Shown: positions 8,132-18,054, counted from the first letter of the stretch. The stretch is DNA of 64,000 nucleotides from Phycisphaerae bacterium (GCA_027078365.1 JALWYQ010000014.1:62001-126000); one strand, 5' to 3'. The notes: generated by a model not told the origin, from the sequence alone. Numbers and translations are program-made.

Positions 8132-9193
8132 TTAATCTCTGCAACCATCAATTGGCAATGTAAATATAAATTTGCTACCCTTACCGAACTCACTTTCGAC
8201 CCATATTTTCCCACCATGAGCCTTAACGATGCCTTTACAGATTGCTAAGCCAAGACCGCTACCGTTGTAATTGGCCCCCTTTTGCCTACATATTTGGGAG
8301 AACTTTTTGAAAACATACTTCTTGTGCTCGTCCGATATTCCTGGCCCATTATCCTCGACTTCAAATCTAACTATAGAGTCTTTTGTCTCTACTCGAACCA
8401 CAACATAGCCGCCACGTTTGTTAAATCTAATTGCATTGTCTATCAAATTCCAAACTACTTGGCCTATGCGTTGTTTGTCTATATTGACAATGCAAACCGG
8501 CTCTAGCAATTCTGTAATCAAAGTTATGTCTTTTGCTTGCGCATCACCGTCAAGGCTTGATCTAATATCACAGACCAATTCACATACATCGGTCATAGAT
8601 GGTGATATTGGCATATGCCCTGCATCTATCTTGGCCATATCAACCATATTGTTAATCAAGAAGGAAATACGGTTGCATTCATAGTCCATTGTTGATAAGT
8701 ACGAACGACTCTTACCGTTTAAACTGCCTGCAACACCAACTAGCATATTTGAAATACAATTTTTAAGAATTGCAATCGGAGTCCTTAATTCATGAGATAT
8801 CGTAGAAAGAAACTCTTCCTTTATCGTATCCTCGCTGATAGTCTCAGTTATATCCTCAAGCGAGACTGATGCACCAATACAACCGCCGTCATCGCTATAG
8901 ATTAAATTCCATGTCGCATTTATATCTAACTCACTATAATGCGATCTGAACTTATAAATTCCACCAGAAACCTCCCCTCCTTGTAACGCTCGCATGATTG
9001 AACCTATCAAGCCAATATCTCTAAGATACGATTCCATATCAAGCAAACTACATTTATTATCACCAAAGATTAATCTCTGCGCAGAACTATTTATAAATTC
9101 TAGCTCACCACTAGTTTCTAACAGTAAAACCGACATAGATAACTGTTCTAAAGCAGATACAAGCCTTGAATTGTCTATTTTAAACGTAGCCAT
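8132..9193 (-). CDS. Soluble PAS-domain sensor histidine kinase
   Basis: A 353-residue kinase without membrane helices, so the sensed signal is cytosolic. A PAS-like sensor spans about residues 10-118, the HisKA dimerisation helix carries H134 in [14 protein letters not shown], and the HATPase_c domain has the N box (NLIDNAIRF), the G1 box (DNGPGI) and the G2 box ([11 protein letters not shown]). An in-frame TTG precedes the ATG chosen here. The next gene downstream on the same strand is a receiver-only regulator. A divergent hybrid kinase begins 125 bases away. Confidence 0.92.
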   Translation of the reverse strand: MATFKIDNSRLVSALEQLSMSVLLLETSGELEFINSSAQRLIFGDNKCSLLDMESYLRDIGLIGSIMRALQGGEVSGGIYKFRSHYSELDINATWNLIYSDDGGCIGASVSLEDITETISEDTIKEEFLSTISHELRTPIAILKNCISNMLVGVAGSLNGKSRSYLSTMDYECNRISFLINNMVDMAKIDAGHMPISPSMTDVCELVCDIRSSLDGDAQAKDITLITELLEPVCIVNIDKQRIGQVVWNLIDNAIRFNKRGGYVVVRVETKDSIVRFEVEDNGPGISDEHKKYVFKKFSQICRQKGANYNGSGLGLAICKGIVKAHGGKIWVESEFGKGSKFIFTLPIDGCRD

Positions 9194-9318
9194 CAACTGC
9201 TAATCGGACAAAGAAACCAATGTCATAACATAAAATACTCAAATTGTATGGTCGATATCAGTAAGCCTTACCGTAAACGGATTGATTAAGTAGCTATTTC
9301 AAAAAGACGATAATCCGT

Positions 9319-11007
9319 ATGGCTTTACGTAAATTTATCACTAGAAATAATAAGACTACAATGAAAATATTGACTTCTCAATCACAAATGAACAATGCTC
9401 TCTCCAAACAAGAGCTGATTCAGCTTGTCAATAGCCTTCCGGGTATGGCTTATAGAACCGTTGACAATCAGTTGTGGAACATGGACTTTATCAGCAATGG
9501 CTCACTTGAACTAACCGGATATACACCGGGCGAGCTTATCGGCAAAGAAGGAGTGTCTTTTATAGATTTAATAAACCCTGAAGATATCACTGAATCAATT
9601 GCTCGCAGCGCAAGATATCTCGAAGAGAAAAAGCCTTTTCAGATAGAGTATCGCATAACAACATGTACTGGAGAAACCCGTTGGTTACTCGATAGAGCAA
9701 CAGGCATTTATAGCAAAACGGGTAAGCTACTTACTATTGAAGGTTTTATTATAGACATTACTGAACAGATACAGATACAGCAAAGATTAAACTCTACAAG
9801 GGCTGATGCCATTAAAGCGTACGAAATTGCAGAAAACACTAAAAGCGAACTTAAAGAGGCTCTTAAAGTAGCAGAATTTCTAACAGAAAAGGCAAAAGAA
9901 GCCAGTAATGCAAAGACTTGTTTCTTAGCAAATATGAGTCATGAAATTAGAACTCCAATGAATGCAATTATTGGCTTTAGTGAAGTCTTATCACAGGATA
10001 GCTCCATCAAGGGAAAGCAACTTAAGTACATCAACATAATAAAACAAAACAGCCAGAATCTTCTAAATATCATCAATAACATTCTAGATATATCAAAGAT
10101 TGAGGCTGGGAAGATTACCATAGAGAAACGTAACATCTCTGTTCGTAATATCTGCAAGGACTTGATGGAAACATTGAGATTCTCGGCGCAGCAAAAGGGA
10201 CTTTCTCTAGAATACGACATAGATAGATCAACCGTAGATACTATCAATAGCGATCCAACAAGGTTGCGTCAGTGTCTGACAAACTTGATAGGTAATGCTA
10301 TTAAGTTTACCAATGAGGGAAGTGTTACCCTACAAGTAAATTCAGATGGTGACTACATAAACTTTTCTGTAATAGATACAGGAATTGGAATCGCCAGAGA
10401 TAAACAAAGCAAGATTTTCGATGTCTTCAGCCAAGAGGATGTAAGCACAACAAGAAAATACGGGGGCTCTGGGCTTGGGCTCTCTATAACCAGAGATCTC
10501 GTTTCTTTACTAGGTGGCAATCTTTCTCTTGAAAGTTGTAAAGGTAAGGGCTCAAAATTTACAATATCAATACCAATAGGCCGTATAGACGAAACCTCTC
10601 AGTGTCAGAAGTCTCTAGAAAGAGAGGATAATCATGCGAATAAAAAATTCAATGCGCATGTTCTTGTAGCAGAAGATAATCTAGCAAACCAAATGCTAAT
10701 TAAACTATTGTTAGGCAAACATGGAATTAAGGTTGATATCGCAAACGATGGGAAAGAGGCCCTAGATATGGCCCGCTCTTCCGAGTATGACATGATTCTC
10801 ATGGATATGCAAATGCCAAGACTTAGCGGGTTTGACGCCACTAAAGCAATAAGGGAGAAAGATAAGAAGACCCCTATCATCGCACTAACAGCAAGCGCTT
10901 TAAGAGAAGACGAGTTGCGATCCGCAGAAGTAGGTTGCAATCAACATCTGTCAAAACCAATAGACCACAAAAATCTTACACAGCTTCTTCTAAAATATCT
11001 CAAGTGA
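9319..11007 (+). CDS. PAS-domain hybrid histidine kinase with C-terminal receiver
   Basis: A 562-residue cytosolic hybrid kinase. A PAS domain with PAC segment covers about 33-150 (LPGMAYRTVDN, then GETRWLLDRATGIY and GFIIDITEQ). A helical linker leads to HisKA with H208 in FLANMSHEIRTPMNAIIGFS, and the HATPase_c domain has GNAIKF, DTGIGI and GGSGLGLSI motifs. The C-terminal receiver (about 446-562) has phosphoacceptor D496 in ILMDMQMP. No output or Hpt domain follows, so phosphate must be relayed elsewhere. A second in-frame ATG (9361) would shorten the protein by 14 residues; neither start has a clear SD. It is transcribed away from the neighbouring kinase pair. Confidence 0.93.
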   Translation: MALRKFITRNNKTTMKILTSQSQMNNALSKQELIQLVNSLPGMAYRTVDNQLWNMDFISNGSLELTGYTPGELIGKEGVSFIDLINPEDITESIARSARYLEEKKPFQIEYRITTCTGETRWLLDRATGIYSKTGKLLTIEGFIIDITEQIQIQQRLNSTRADAIKAYEIAENTKSELKEALKVAEFLTEKAKEASNAKTCFLANMSHEIRTPMNAIIGFSEVLSQDSSIKGKQLKYINIIKQNSQNLLNIINNILDISKIEAGKITIEKRNISVRNICKDLMETLRFSAQQKGLSLEYDIDRSTVDTINSDPTRLRQCLTNLIGNAIKFTNEGSVTLQVNSDGDYINFSVIDTGIGIARDKQSKIFDVFSQEDVSTTRKYGGSGLGLSITRDLVSLLGGNLSLESCKGKGSKFTISIPIGRIDETSQCQKSLEREDNHANKKFNAHVLVAEDNLANQMLIKLLLGKHGIKVDIANDGKEALDMARSSEYDMILMDMQMPRLSGFDATKAIREKDKKTPIIALTASALREDELRSAEVGCNQHLSKPIDHKNLTQLLLKYLK

Positions 11008-11183
11008 TACAATTTGTAGGGTTACTTGCGCAGAGAGAGTCTATCAATCACTACAAGAATGTATTAAATCACAAAAATCGCTGGATTCATATCAACCTAA
11101 CTGTACAATATTGCGCAGATTAATCTTCACAGAGTCAAAATATAAATGGTCTAGGTGTGTAATACTTAAAGGATTAAAGCAAT

Positions 11184-12857
11184 ATGCCTCCACATTTTGT
11201 GTTCGAGATGAATAGAGTCTCTAAAAGCTATGGTGACAAAGAGATATTAAAAGACATATCGTTATCTTTCTTTTACGGAGCAAAGATTGGCGTTGTTGGC
11301 GAAAACGGTGCCGGTAAGAGTACCCTTCTAAAGATTATGGCAGGTATCGATAAAGATTTTGAAGGTGAAACAAAACTAGCCTCCAAGATGAGCATCAAAT
11401 ACGTTGCACAAGAGCCAGAGCTTGAGATGGATAAAACCGTACGAGAGAATCTCAATACTGCAATCAAACCAACGTTAGATATGGTAGAGAGATTTAACGA
11501 AATCTCCGAGCAGCTTGGAGACCCAAACTTTGAAGACAAGATGGATGAGCTATTAGAAGAGATGGGCAAACTTCAAGACAAGATAGATGCCTGTGATGGT
11601 TGGGAAACTGACAGGCTCCTTGAAATTGTTTCAGACGCAATGGTACTTCCGCCAGACGATACACCGGTTGCGCAACTCTCTGGTGGTGAAAGAAGGCGAG
11701 TTGCCCTATGTATGGCATTGCTCGAGAAGCCAGATTTGCTATTGCTTGATGAACCGACAAACCACCTTGATGCAGAGACCGTTGAATGGTTAGAAAATGA
11801 ACTGCGCGAATATCACGGTACTGTAATTATTGTAACGCACGACCGTTATTTCCTAGACAACATTACCAAATGGATTCTTGAACTTGAAAATGGTAGAGGC
11901 ATTCCGTTTCAAGGCAACTATTCTTCATGGCTCAAGCAAAAGGCTGAAATACTACGCGTCAGTGAAAAACGTGAGTCACAGCGCAAAAAGATACTTGAAA
12001 GAGAACTAAACTGGATTAATACATCAGTAAGGGCAAGAAACCAAAAGAATCAGGCCCGTATCAACGCATATGAAGATTTAAAAAGACAAACATCAACAGA
12101 TTACAACTCAGAACTTTCAATACAAATCCCTTCAGGGCAAAGACTCGGTGAACAGGTACTGAGATTTGAAGATGTTAGCAAAAGTTTTGGCGATGTAAAA
12201 TTATTAGAAAACTGTTCCTTCGAATTGCCTAGGAATGCCATCGTGGGTGTTATTGGGCCAAACGGTATAGGAAAGACCACCCTCTTTAGAATGATAACTG
12301 ATCAAGAAAAGCCAGATAACGGTAAGATCTACCTAGGAGAAACCGTTTCTATTGGATACGTTGATCAGCACAGGGACGAACTAGACGACAACAAAACGAT
12401 ATTCGAAGAGATTACAGGAGGAACAGACACTATCGAAGTTGGCGGTAGCACAGTTGCCTCAAGGGCCTATGTAGCCAAATTCAACTTCCGTGGCTCTAGC
12501 CAACAAAAAAAGATCTCTCAGTGTTCTGGCGGAGAAAGAAACAGGGTTCATCTAGCTAAAATGCTACGAACCGGTGGAAACTTAATCCTGTTAGACGAGC
12601 CAACAAACGACCTTGACGTCAATACCATGCGTGTACTAGAACAGGCAATAATCGACTTTCAAGGCTGCGCGATGGTCATAAGCCACGACCGTTTTTTCTT
12701 GGATAGGATATGTACCCACCTACTCATCTTCGATGGTAATGGAAAGACCAAGTGGTTTAATGGAAACTTCTCAGCATATGAGGAAAAAGTAAAGGCAGAA
12801 AATCCTGACAGGATTTCTCATAGACGTAGTAAGTATAAGAAACTCAAACTAAGATAA
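11184..12857 (+). CDS. ettA: ABC-F ATPase EttA (energy-dependent translational throttle)
   Basis: A 557-residue ABC-F protein without membrane segments. Two ATP-binding cassettes are present: Walker A GENGAGKST, signature LSGGERRRVAL and Walker B LLLLDEPTNHLDAETVEWLE in the first; GPNGIGKTT, CSGGERNRVHLA and LILLDEPTNDLDVNTMRVLE in the second. A linker of basic and charged helices joins them. EttA binds the ribosomal E site and gates elongation according to the ATP/ADP ratio. Start supported by AAAGGA at good spacing. The sequence is close in length and motifs to E. coli EttA rather than Uup, which has an extra C-terminal coiled coil. Confidence 0.95.
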   Translation: MPPHFVFEMNRVSKSYGDKEILKDISLSFFYGAKIGVVGENGAGKSTLLKIMAGIDKDFEGETKLASKMSIKYVAQEPELEMDKTVRENLNTAIKPTLDMVERFNEISEQLGDPNFEDKMDELLEEMGKLQDKIDACDGWETDRLLEIVSDAMVLPPDDTPVAQLSGGERRRVALCMALLEKPDLLLLDEPTNHLDAETVEWLENELREYHGTVIIVTHDRYFLDNITKWILELENGRGIPFQGNYSSWLKQKAEILRVSEKRESQRKKILERELNWINTSVRARNQKNQARINAYEDLKRQTSTDYNSELSIQIPSGQRLGEQVLRFEDVSKSFGDVKLLENCSFELPRNAIVGVIGPNGIGKTTLFRMITDQEKPDNGKIYLGETVSIGYVDQHRDELDDNKTIFEEITGGTDTIEVGGSTVASRAYVAKFNFRGSSQQKKISQCSGGERNRVHLAKMLRTGGNLILLDEPTNDLDVNTMRVLEQAIIDFQGCAMVISHDRFFLDRICTHLLIFDGNGKTKWFNGNFSAYEEKVKAENPDRISHRRSKYKKLKLR

Positions 12858-12984
12858 AAGTTGATATCAAAGAATAGGATAATTACTGGCGTGATATGTC
12901 AAGGGTATAAAATGCGCAGATATAACTAACTAGAATTAATCAACAGCCATAGAATGAATGGAAATCCACAGAAGAAACTACAAA

Positions 12985-13069
12985 TACGGATGAGAGGACT
13001 TGAACCTCCACGAGCATAATGCTCACTAGCACCTGAAGCTAGCGCGTCTGCCAATTCCGCCACATCCGC
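12985..13069 (-). tRNA. tRNA-Leu (anticodon CAG)
   Basis: An 85-base class II tRNA. The seven-base acceptor stem GCGGATG pairs with CATCCGT (one G-T), the anticodon loop TTCAGGT sits on a five-pair stem CTAGC/GCTAG, a long variable arm follows, and the T arm holds GGTTCAAGTCC. The 3' CCA is not encoded. It converges with ettA. Confidence 0.95.
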
Positions 13070-13078
13070 AAAGCCGGT

Positions 13079-13107
13079 ATTTTAAAAACTCTTCTGCCTC
13101 TATTCAA
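13079..13107 (-). promoter_or_regulatory. tRNA-Leu promoter
   Basis: TTGAAT, a 17-base spacer and TAAAAT on the minus strand (5/6 and 5/6), placed so that transcription starts a few bases before the tRNA-Leu 5' end. Confidence 0.72.
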
Positions 13108-13146
13108 GAAAATCTTTAGCTTGTTATTCAAGTACAATATTAAAAT

Positions 13147-14289
13147 CTAACTAGCATCATCATTTTTGAGATACAATGTCTGAGACGGAAACGCAAACTC
13201 TATTCCCTCTTGCTCAAAGCGTTTCATTATCTCAAGATTAACACGCTGATTAACTTCTTTGAACACCCAATAATCACTAGGTGCAACCCAGTATGCCATA
13301 TAGATATTTAGGGACCAGTCGTTAAACTCGTCAAAATAAACTCTAAAGATATGTTCCTTAGAAGTATTTACTTCTGGAATATCAGAGAGAATCTCTTTTA
13401 TAATATCAACAGCTCTCTGTGCTTTTGCAGGGCCAGCATCGTATGTTATTGTAATGTTGGATACACGTTTGATTAATCTTCTCGCTGCAATATTCTCAAC
13501 ATCGGTGTTGGCTACAATTGAGTTTGGAATGGTAATAATGTGACCATCAAGCGTCAATATTCTCGTACTTCTGAAGCCAACCTCCACGACAGAGCCAACA
13601 TGGGAGTCGATCTTTACAAGCTCATTTATATGGAATGGTCGATCTATGAATATCATGATAGAACCTAGGAGGTTAGCAATTGTATCTTTAGCTGCAAACG
13701 CAATTGCCATACCTCCAATACCGGCACCAAGTATAAAGGTCTTCATTTCCTTGGCACCAAAGACATTCTCTGCAACAAATAGAATACAGATTATCCCAAT
13801 TGTAACTCTCATAGATTTGCGAATTACTGGGACTAGCATATCATCCAAAGTGGTATCGGTCCTCTTAGCAGCCTTAACCAGAAAGTGTTCAACAACATCA
13901 ACTAGGTGAAACAATGCATATGCAATTGAAAATGCAAATAATACCTGCACTGTCTTATCCCAACCAAGAGAAACAGAAGAATCTATTCCTTTAGCCGTCG
14001 CATCAGATTCTGCTCCTGAAAACACCAGTATTGACTTACTTACATAAACCCCTAAAGAAAATACAAATAGGTACACTGGTTTGCGCATCGAAGAGAAGAA
14101 AATAGAAATAGTCGGCATAGCCCGCTTCTGTTCAATCGATTTAGCTACTTTATTTAGAAAAAACTGAACAACACGACCTAACACCATAGAGACTAGTATG
14201 ATTGCCAAGACAATCAAGAATCTCCATAGTTGATTGCCAGAAACTAACTCATACTCGAGCCAACCAGGCATATTTATCTGTGATATCAT
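13147..14289 (-). CDS. Small-conductance mechanosensitive channel (MscS family)
   Basis: A 380-residue inner-membrane channel that opens under membrane tension to release osmolytes. Several hydrophobic helices lie in the first 190 residues. The pore helix region ILGAGIGGMAIAFAAKDTIANLLGSIMIF shows the Gly/Ala packing pattern of MscS TM3. It is followed by the beta domain (VGSVVEVGFRSTRILTLDG, then TIPNSIVANTDVENIA) and the mixed C-terminal domain. The N-terminus has extra helices compared with the 286-residue E. coli MscS. GGGGTG precedes the ATG. It is a single gene flanked by tRNA genes on both sides. Confidence 0.93.
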   Translation of the reverse strand: MISQINMPGWLEYELVSGNQLWRFLIVLAIILVSMVLGRVVQFFLNKVAKSIEQKRAMPTISIFFSSMRKPVYLFVFSLGVYVSKSILVFSGAESDATAKGIDSSVSLGWDKTVQVLFAFSIAYALFHLVDVVEHFLVKAAKRTDTTLDDMLVPVIRKSMRVTIGIICILFVAENVFGAKEMKTFILGAGIGGMAIAFAAKDTIANLLGSIMIFIDRPFHINELVKIDSHVGSVVEVGFRSTRILTLDGHIITIPNSIVANTDVENIAARRLIKRVSNITITYDAGPAKAQRAVDIIKEILSDIPEVNTSKEHIFRVYFDEFNDWSLNIYMAYWVAPSDYWVFKEVNQRVNLEIMKRFEQEGIEFAFPSQTLYLKNDDAS

Positions 14290-14458
14290 AAAATAGCACC
14301 CCTATAATTTTTCTCAACAAAAATAAGAACACATTGCAAATAGGCAATATATCCTGAGTAAAACAGCAATAAATATGGCATTTTCCTCAAGACGATCAAA
14401 AAAAAACTCACATATAAAAGAAACTGCACTTCTTAGCCGCTTTTTTCTCATTTATTGC

Positions 14459-14486
14459 TTGATATTACTCAAAAAATCTCTATATT
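14459..14486 (+). promoter_or_regulatory. tRNA-Lys promoter
   Basis: TTGATA, a 16-base spacer and TATATT lie 31 bases before the tRNA-Lys 5' end, giving a short precursor leader of about 25 bases. Confidence 0.7.
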
Positions 14487-14517
14487 GTCTGCTCGTGTCG
14501 ATTAAATCGACAGCTTT

Positions 14518-14590
14518 GAGCGCGTAGCTCAGTTGGTAGAGCAACGGCCTTTTAAGCCGTAGGTCTTGGGTTCGAGCCCCAACGCGCTCA
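14518..14590 (+). tRNA. tRNA-Lys (anticodon TTT)
   Basis: A 73-base cloverleaf with acceptor stem GAGCGCG/CGCGCTC, D arm AGCTCAGTTGGTAGAGC, anticodon stem ACGGC/GCCGT around CTTTTAA, and T arm TTGGGTTCGAGCCCCAA. The 3' CCA is not encoded. A strong terminator follows immediately. Confidence 0.97.
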
Positions 14591-14593
14591 TAT

Positions 14594-14631
14594 AAAAGCC
14601 TTGTTTCCGTCTGGAAGCAAGGCTTTTTTTT
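14594..14631 (+). terminator. tRNA-Lys intrinsic terminator
   Basis: AAAAGCCTTG pairs with CAAGGCTTTT, extended inward by TTCC/GGAA, and is followed by a run of T residues. It starts four bases after the tRNA. Confidence 0.95.
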
Positions 14632-14737
14632 GTAATTCCCAAGATCGGATTTTAAGATTAATCATCTATAGAAATATACAGGGAGAGGCAAGTCGTGAAC
14701 TAACCAACATCTCCCCTGATAAAATCAAAGAAAAGCC

Positions 14738-17353
14738 TTAGTTATTCTTTTCATCCGTAACAAGAGAATGTATGGTTAAGCCATCTAGAGCTTTCTTATC
14801 TTTTGGCAATAAGAGACTAAAAACATAACCAAACACAAAGCATAAAGAGACTCCTATAGCACCGTAAAGTAAAGAGTCCACTTCTGTAAAATTCCACAAT
14901 GCAAGCAATACCATCATACTAGCAGTTGCCCCTAGTAATGCACCTAGACTAGTAACACGAGTAGTAAATATTCCAAGTAAGAACAGCCCACACATAGAAC
15001 TTCCAAACAGCCCTAACACCGCCATAAACGTAGTCCAAGCAGATCTTATGTCTGAGACAACGAGTAGAATCGCAAAGCCTGTTCCAAGGCATCCTAACAA
15101 TACAGTCAATATTCGAGCAACATTCAAGTACGCCCGTTCTGAGCTTACAACATTAAACCTTTGTATAAAATCTGAAGTGATTGTACTTGAAACACTATTT
15201 AGGCTTGTCGAAAGAGTCGACTGAGCCGCAGCAAAAACACCCGCTACAACAATACCAGCAACGCCTATAGGCAATTGACGAGCAATAAATAATGGGAAGA
15301 TTGCATCGGTCTTAAATGTAGGATCTAGCTGAGCAGGATTTGTTTTGTAAAAAATGTACAGCGCCGTTCCAAGTCCAAAGAATAAAAACGCTGATACCGT
15401 ACCAATGATAGCATTACCCCATATTGCCTTAGCAGCTTTCTTCTCCGTAGGGGTTACCATGTAACGCTGAATAACTGCTTGATCTGATGTGTATGGAATA
15501 ATAGTCTGACCAATACCACCTATTAACAACACCCAGAATACACCAGTAGTGTAACTCCTTGCGCTCCAATCCCAATCAAATACATGAAATTTATCATCGG
15601 AAGCAGCTACTGAAATAAATTGCCCCATACCTCCATCTATATTCTTAATTATCAAGACGAAACTAAGTAGAGCCGCCCCAAGTAATATTACTGTTTGAAT
15701 AGCATCAGTCCACAGAACAGCCTCGATACCGCCCATTGTACAATAAATAGTACTTATAACACCCATAATAAGAACACATTGAATATCGCTGAGCGGAGTA
15801 ATCGCCGAGAGAGCCAATGCAGGCAAATACAGTACAATCGCCATACGCCCTATTTGAAAGACCGTAAATGCTAAACTTGCAAACAAACGAACAGACACAT
15901 CAAATCGCTTCTCTAGGTATTCATAAGCACTAACTGCATCTATCTTTCTAAAAAACGGCAAGACCATCTTTATAACAAATGGCGCAACTACAATTATGCC
16001 TATATTAAGAACTAAAAATGCCCAATTGGTAGCATATGCAGCTGCCGGAACAGATAAGAAAGTTATAGAACTAAGCATTGTTGCAAAGATACTAAGCGAT
16101 GCCACAATCCAGTTTATTCGTTGGCCACCTCTAAAATAGTCGTCAGTATCCTTGTTCCTAGAGGCAAAGAATAGACCAACACCAACCATTGCAAGGAGGT
16201 AAAGAATAAGCGTTGCTATGTTCACCACACCAAAACTTCCCTTAATCTTTACCGGATTAATCTTCCATATCTTTGACGTACGTACAAGAGGGCGAATTTC
16301 CCCGCTTGCAAGGATTATTGAATTTCCCCATTTTACAGGTATTGTTGTAATCTGGTTAGACTCTAACTTGTCAGCCTTTACCCATGTATCTGTAATGGTA
16401 TGATACGCCCACGAATAGTTGCTCAGGTCCTTCTCTTTGCCATCCGAAGCCTCTCCATTTACCCCCCCAAGAACAAAGATATGGCTCTGACCGACTCCAA
16501 TTCCAGCACCAGCCATAACACAGACTGGAACGTCCTTGCGTTTGCGCCAAGCAGTGCTGCCCTTTTCAAATTCATAAGGATTAAATTCATAAACATCTTT
16601 TAAGAATATTGTCTCGCTAATACCTGAGTCGCTCTCAATACTCTTACCACTGATAACATAAATACAATCCTTTTCTCCATTATGCTGCGCAACTGTTATA
16701 TTAAGTGCACGAGCAGGACCAGGCCAAGATGGCAGTTCCCTCCATGCATTTTTTTCCTCAGATAAATCGAGTGACCAAAAGTTATTCATTACCGTCTCTG
16801 GAGAAATGCTATCTTCTCCACCTGCCACATATACCGTATCCCCAATACTTGCGATTGACGTGTATGCGCATGGCTTTGGCAGTGACGGTAGAGTTCGCTT
16901 TGTGACAACTTTTTTCACTGGATCCCATGTTAAGATAAAAGCACTATCAAATACCTTAGAGCCATTACAACCACCGACACAAACGACACCTTGACTTGTA
17001 GAAGTAGCCCCGCCGTAACCAATAGCTACATCTAACCGGCCCCCATCAAGCCATTTATACTGTACGGCTTGGTCATTCTGTGACTTAGATTTTGTGAGCA
17101 CCCAAATTTTATCGTAAAATTGCTTCTTGTTTGGAGATGCTGGATCTGGGAAATTTGCTCCCCCTGCAATTATCAAAGCATCATTGCTTACCCCTACAAA
17201 GGCTCCACCAACACCCAACTTATCTGGAAAATCTGGAAGCTGTTGCCAGTTTAAATATTTTCTATCAATATTAGATTGATCTGCTGCATAAGAAGGGGCA
17301 TTAAATAAACTTATCAATACCACTAGTAGAAGAAGCATTTTTTTGTAATCCAT
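14738..17353 (-). CDS. Kelch-repeat (NanM-like mutarotase) / sodium:solute symporter fusion
   Basis: An 871-residue two-part protein. After a signal-like hydrophobic stretch (about 4-23, ending SYAA) comes a six-bladed Kelch-type propeller (about 30-365) whose opening WQQLPDFPDKLGVGGAFVG and IIAGGANFPD match cyclically permuted mutarotases related to N-acetylneuraminate epimerase NanM. From about residue 373 it becomes a sodium:solute symporter with some thirteen hydrophobic helices, including DDYFRGGQRINWIVASLSIF and the FQIGRMAIVLYLPALALS region. The propeller would lie outside the cytoplasm next to the transporter mouth and could interconvert sugar anomers for uptake, with sialic acid-like sugars the best guess. 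It starts two bases after vanZ, with GGAGAG as SD. Confidence 0.85.
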   Translation of the reverse strand: MDYKKMLLLLVVLISLFNAPSYAADQSNIDRKYLNWQQLPDFPDKLGVGGAFVGVSNDALIIAGGANFPDPASPNKKQFYDKIWVLTKSKSQNDQAVQYKWLDGGRLDVAIGYGGATSTSQGVVCVGGCNGSKVFDSAFILTWDPVKKVVTKRTLPSLPKPCAYTSIASIGDTVYVAGGEDSISPETVMNNFWSLDLSEEKNAWRELPSWPGPARALNITVAQHNGEKDCIYVISGKSIESDSGISETIFLKDVYEFNPYEFEKGSTAWRKRKDVPVCVMAGAGIGVGQSHIFVLGGVNGEASDGKEKDLSNYSWAYHTITDTWVKADKLESNQITTIPVKWGNSIILASGEIRPLVRTSKIWKINPVKIKGSFGVVNIATLILYLLAMVGVGLFFASRNKDTDDYFRGGQRINWIVASLSIFATMLSSITFLSVPAAAYATNWAFLVLNIGIIVVAPFVIKMVLPFFRKIDAVSAYEYLEKRFDVSVRLFASLAFTVFQIGRMAIVLYLPALALSAITPLSDIQCVLIMGVISTIYCTMGGIEAVLWTDAIQTVILLGAALLSFVLIIKNIDGGMGQFISVAASDDKFHVFDWDWSARSYTTGVFWVLLIGGIGQTIIPYTSDQAVIQRYMVTPTEKKAAKAIWGNAIIGTVSAFLFFGLGTALYIFYKTNPAQLDPTFKTDAIFPLFIARQLPIGVAGIVVAGVFAAAQSTLSTSLNSVSSTITSDFIQRFNVVSSERAYLNVARILTVLLGCLGTGFAILLVVSDIRSAWTTFMAVLGLFGSSMCGLFLLGIFTTRVTSLGALLGATASMMVLLALWNFTEVDSLLYGAIGVSLCFVFGYVFSLLLPKDKKALDGLTIHSLVTDEKNN

Positions 17354-17355
17354 TA

Positions 17356-17736
17356 TCAGTACTCTCCATTTTTTGATTTATTTGATAAGAAAAAGAACTT
17401 CGCAATCACTATTCCAGTGGTAATTCCAATTGTATCTGCGCAATAATCTGCAAAACTCACAGTGCGACGCACAAATACTTGAGTAGATTCATCAATCGCC
17501 GCAAGAATAGCAATTATCAAGAATACCACCAACCAGCCATAAAATTTCTCTGGCCTTACAGACATAGCAACAGAGAAACCAATCGCGCAATACAGGCTAA
17601 AGTGTACAGCCTTATCCAGATTATGAATTTGCAACACTGTAGGCACATCTAACTTCTCTGGGGGAATGTGAGTCAAAGTAGCCGTAACGGCAATTGCAAT
17701 AATAGCAAATAATAGCCATCTTTTCTGTAGTGCCAT
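17356..17736 (-). CDS. VanZ-family membrane protein
   Basis: A 126-residue protein with four predicted membrane helices (about 6-22, 43-60, 66-85 and 97-116). The pattern NLDKAVHFSLYCAIGFSVA in the second helix region and DESTQVFVRRTVSFADYCADTIG near the end match the VanZ-like family. VanZ is linked to low-level teicoplanin resistance in enterococci, but most homologues, including this one, have no assigned role. It is the first gene of a two-gene unit with the Kelch-symporter gene, behind a clear promoter. Confidence 0.82.
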   Translation of the reverse strand: MALQKRWLLFAIIAIAVTATLTHIPPEKLDVPTVLQIHNLDKAVHFSLYCAIGFSVAMSVRPEKFYGWLVVFLIIAILAAIDESTQVFVRRTVSFADYCADTIGITTGIVIAKFFFLSNKSKNGEY

Positions 17737-17796
17737 GTGTTAAATCTCAGTTAAAAATATCATTGTAAATTTTGCCACTAATCACACTCATACTTT

Positions 17797-17825
17797 AAAA
17801 TAGAGAGCTTACTATATTTTGACAA
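17797..17825 (-). promoter_or_regulatory. Promoter of the vanZ-symporter operon
   Basis: TTGTCA, a 17-base spacer and TATTTT on the minus strand, about 60 bases upstream of the vanZ start and downstream of the tRNA-Val terminator. Confidence 0.65.
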
Positions 17826-17933
17826 AATCTGAAAGTCTTTTTCGAAAAGCGATTTTTACAGAAGGAAACGTTGCAAGAAACGTCGTTATAGATTAGATGT
17901 CTAGATGACAAAGACAAAAAAGGGCTGATGCAT

Positions 17934-17963
17934 AAAAAAAGAGACTCGCAAAATGCAAGTCCC
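17934..17963 (-). terminator. tRNA-Val intrinsic terminator
   Basis: On the minus strand GGGACTTGC and GCGAGTCTC form a nine-pair stem (two G-T wobbles) with an ATTTT loop, followed by seven T residues. It begins six bases after the tRNA. Confidence 0.93.
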
Positions 17964-17968
17964 TTTAA

Positions 17969-18042
17969 TGGGCGATACTGGACTCGAACCAGTGACCCCC
18001 TGCTTGTAAGGCAGGTGCTCTAGCCAACTGAGCTAATCGCCC
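17969..18042 (-). tRNA. tRNA-Val (anticodon TAC)
   Basis: A 74-base cloverleaf: acceptor stem GGGCGAT/ATCGCCC, D arm AGCTCAGTTGGCTAGAGC, anticodon stem CCTGC/GCAGG around CTTACAA, T arm CTGGTTCGAGTCCAG. The 3' CCA is not encoded. Confidence 0.97.
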
Positions 18043-18054
18043 GATGAGGGGTAG

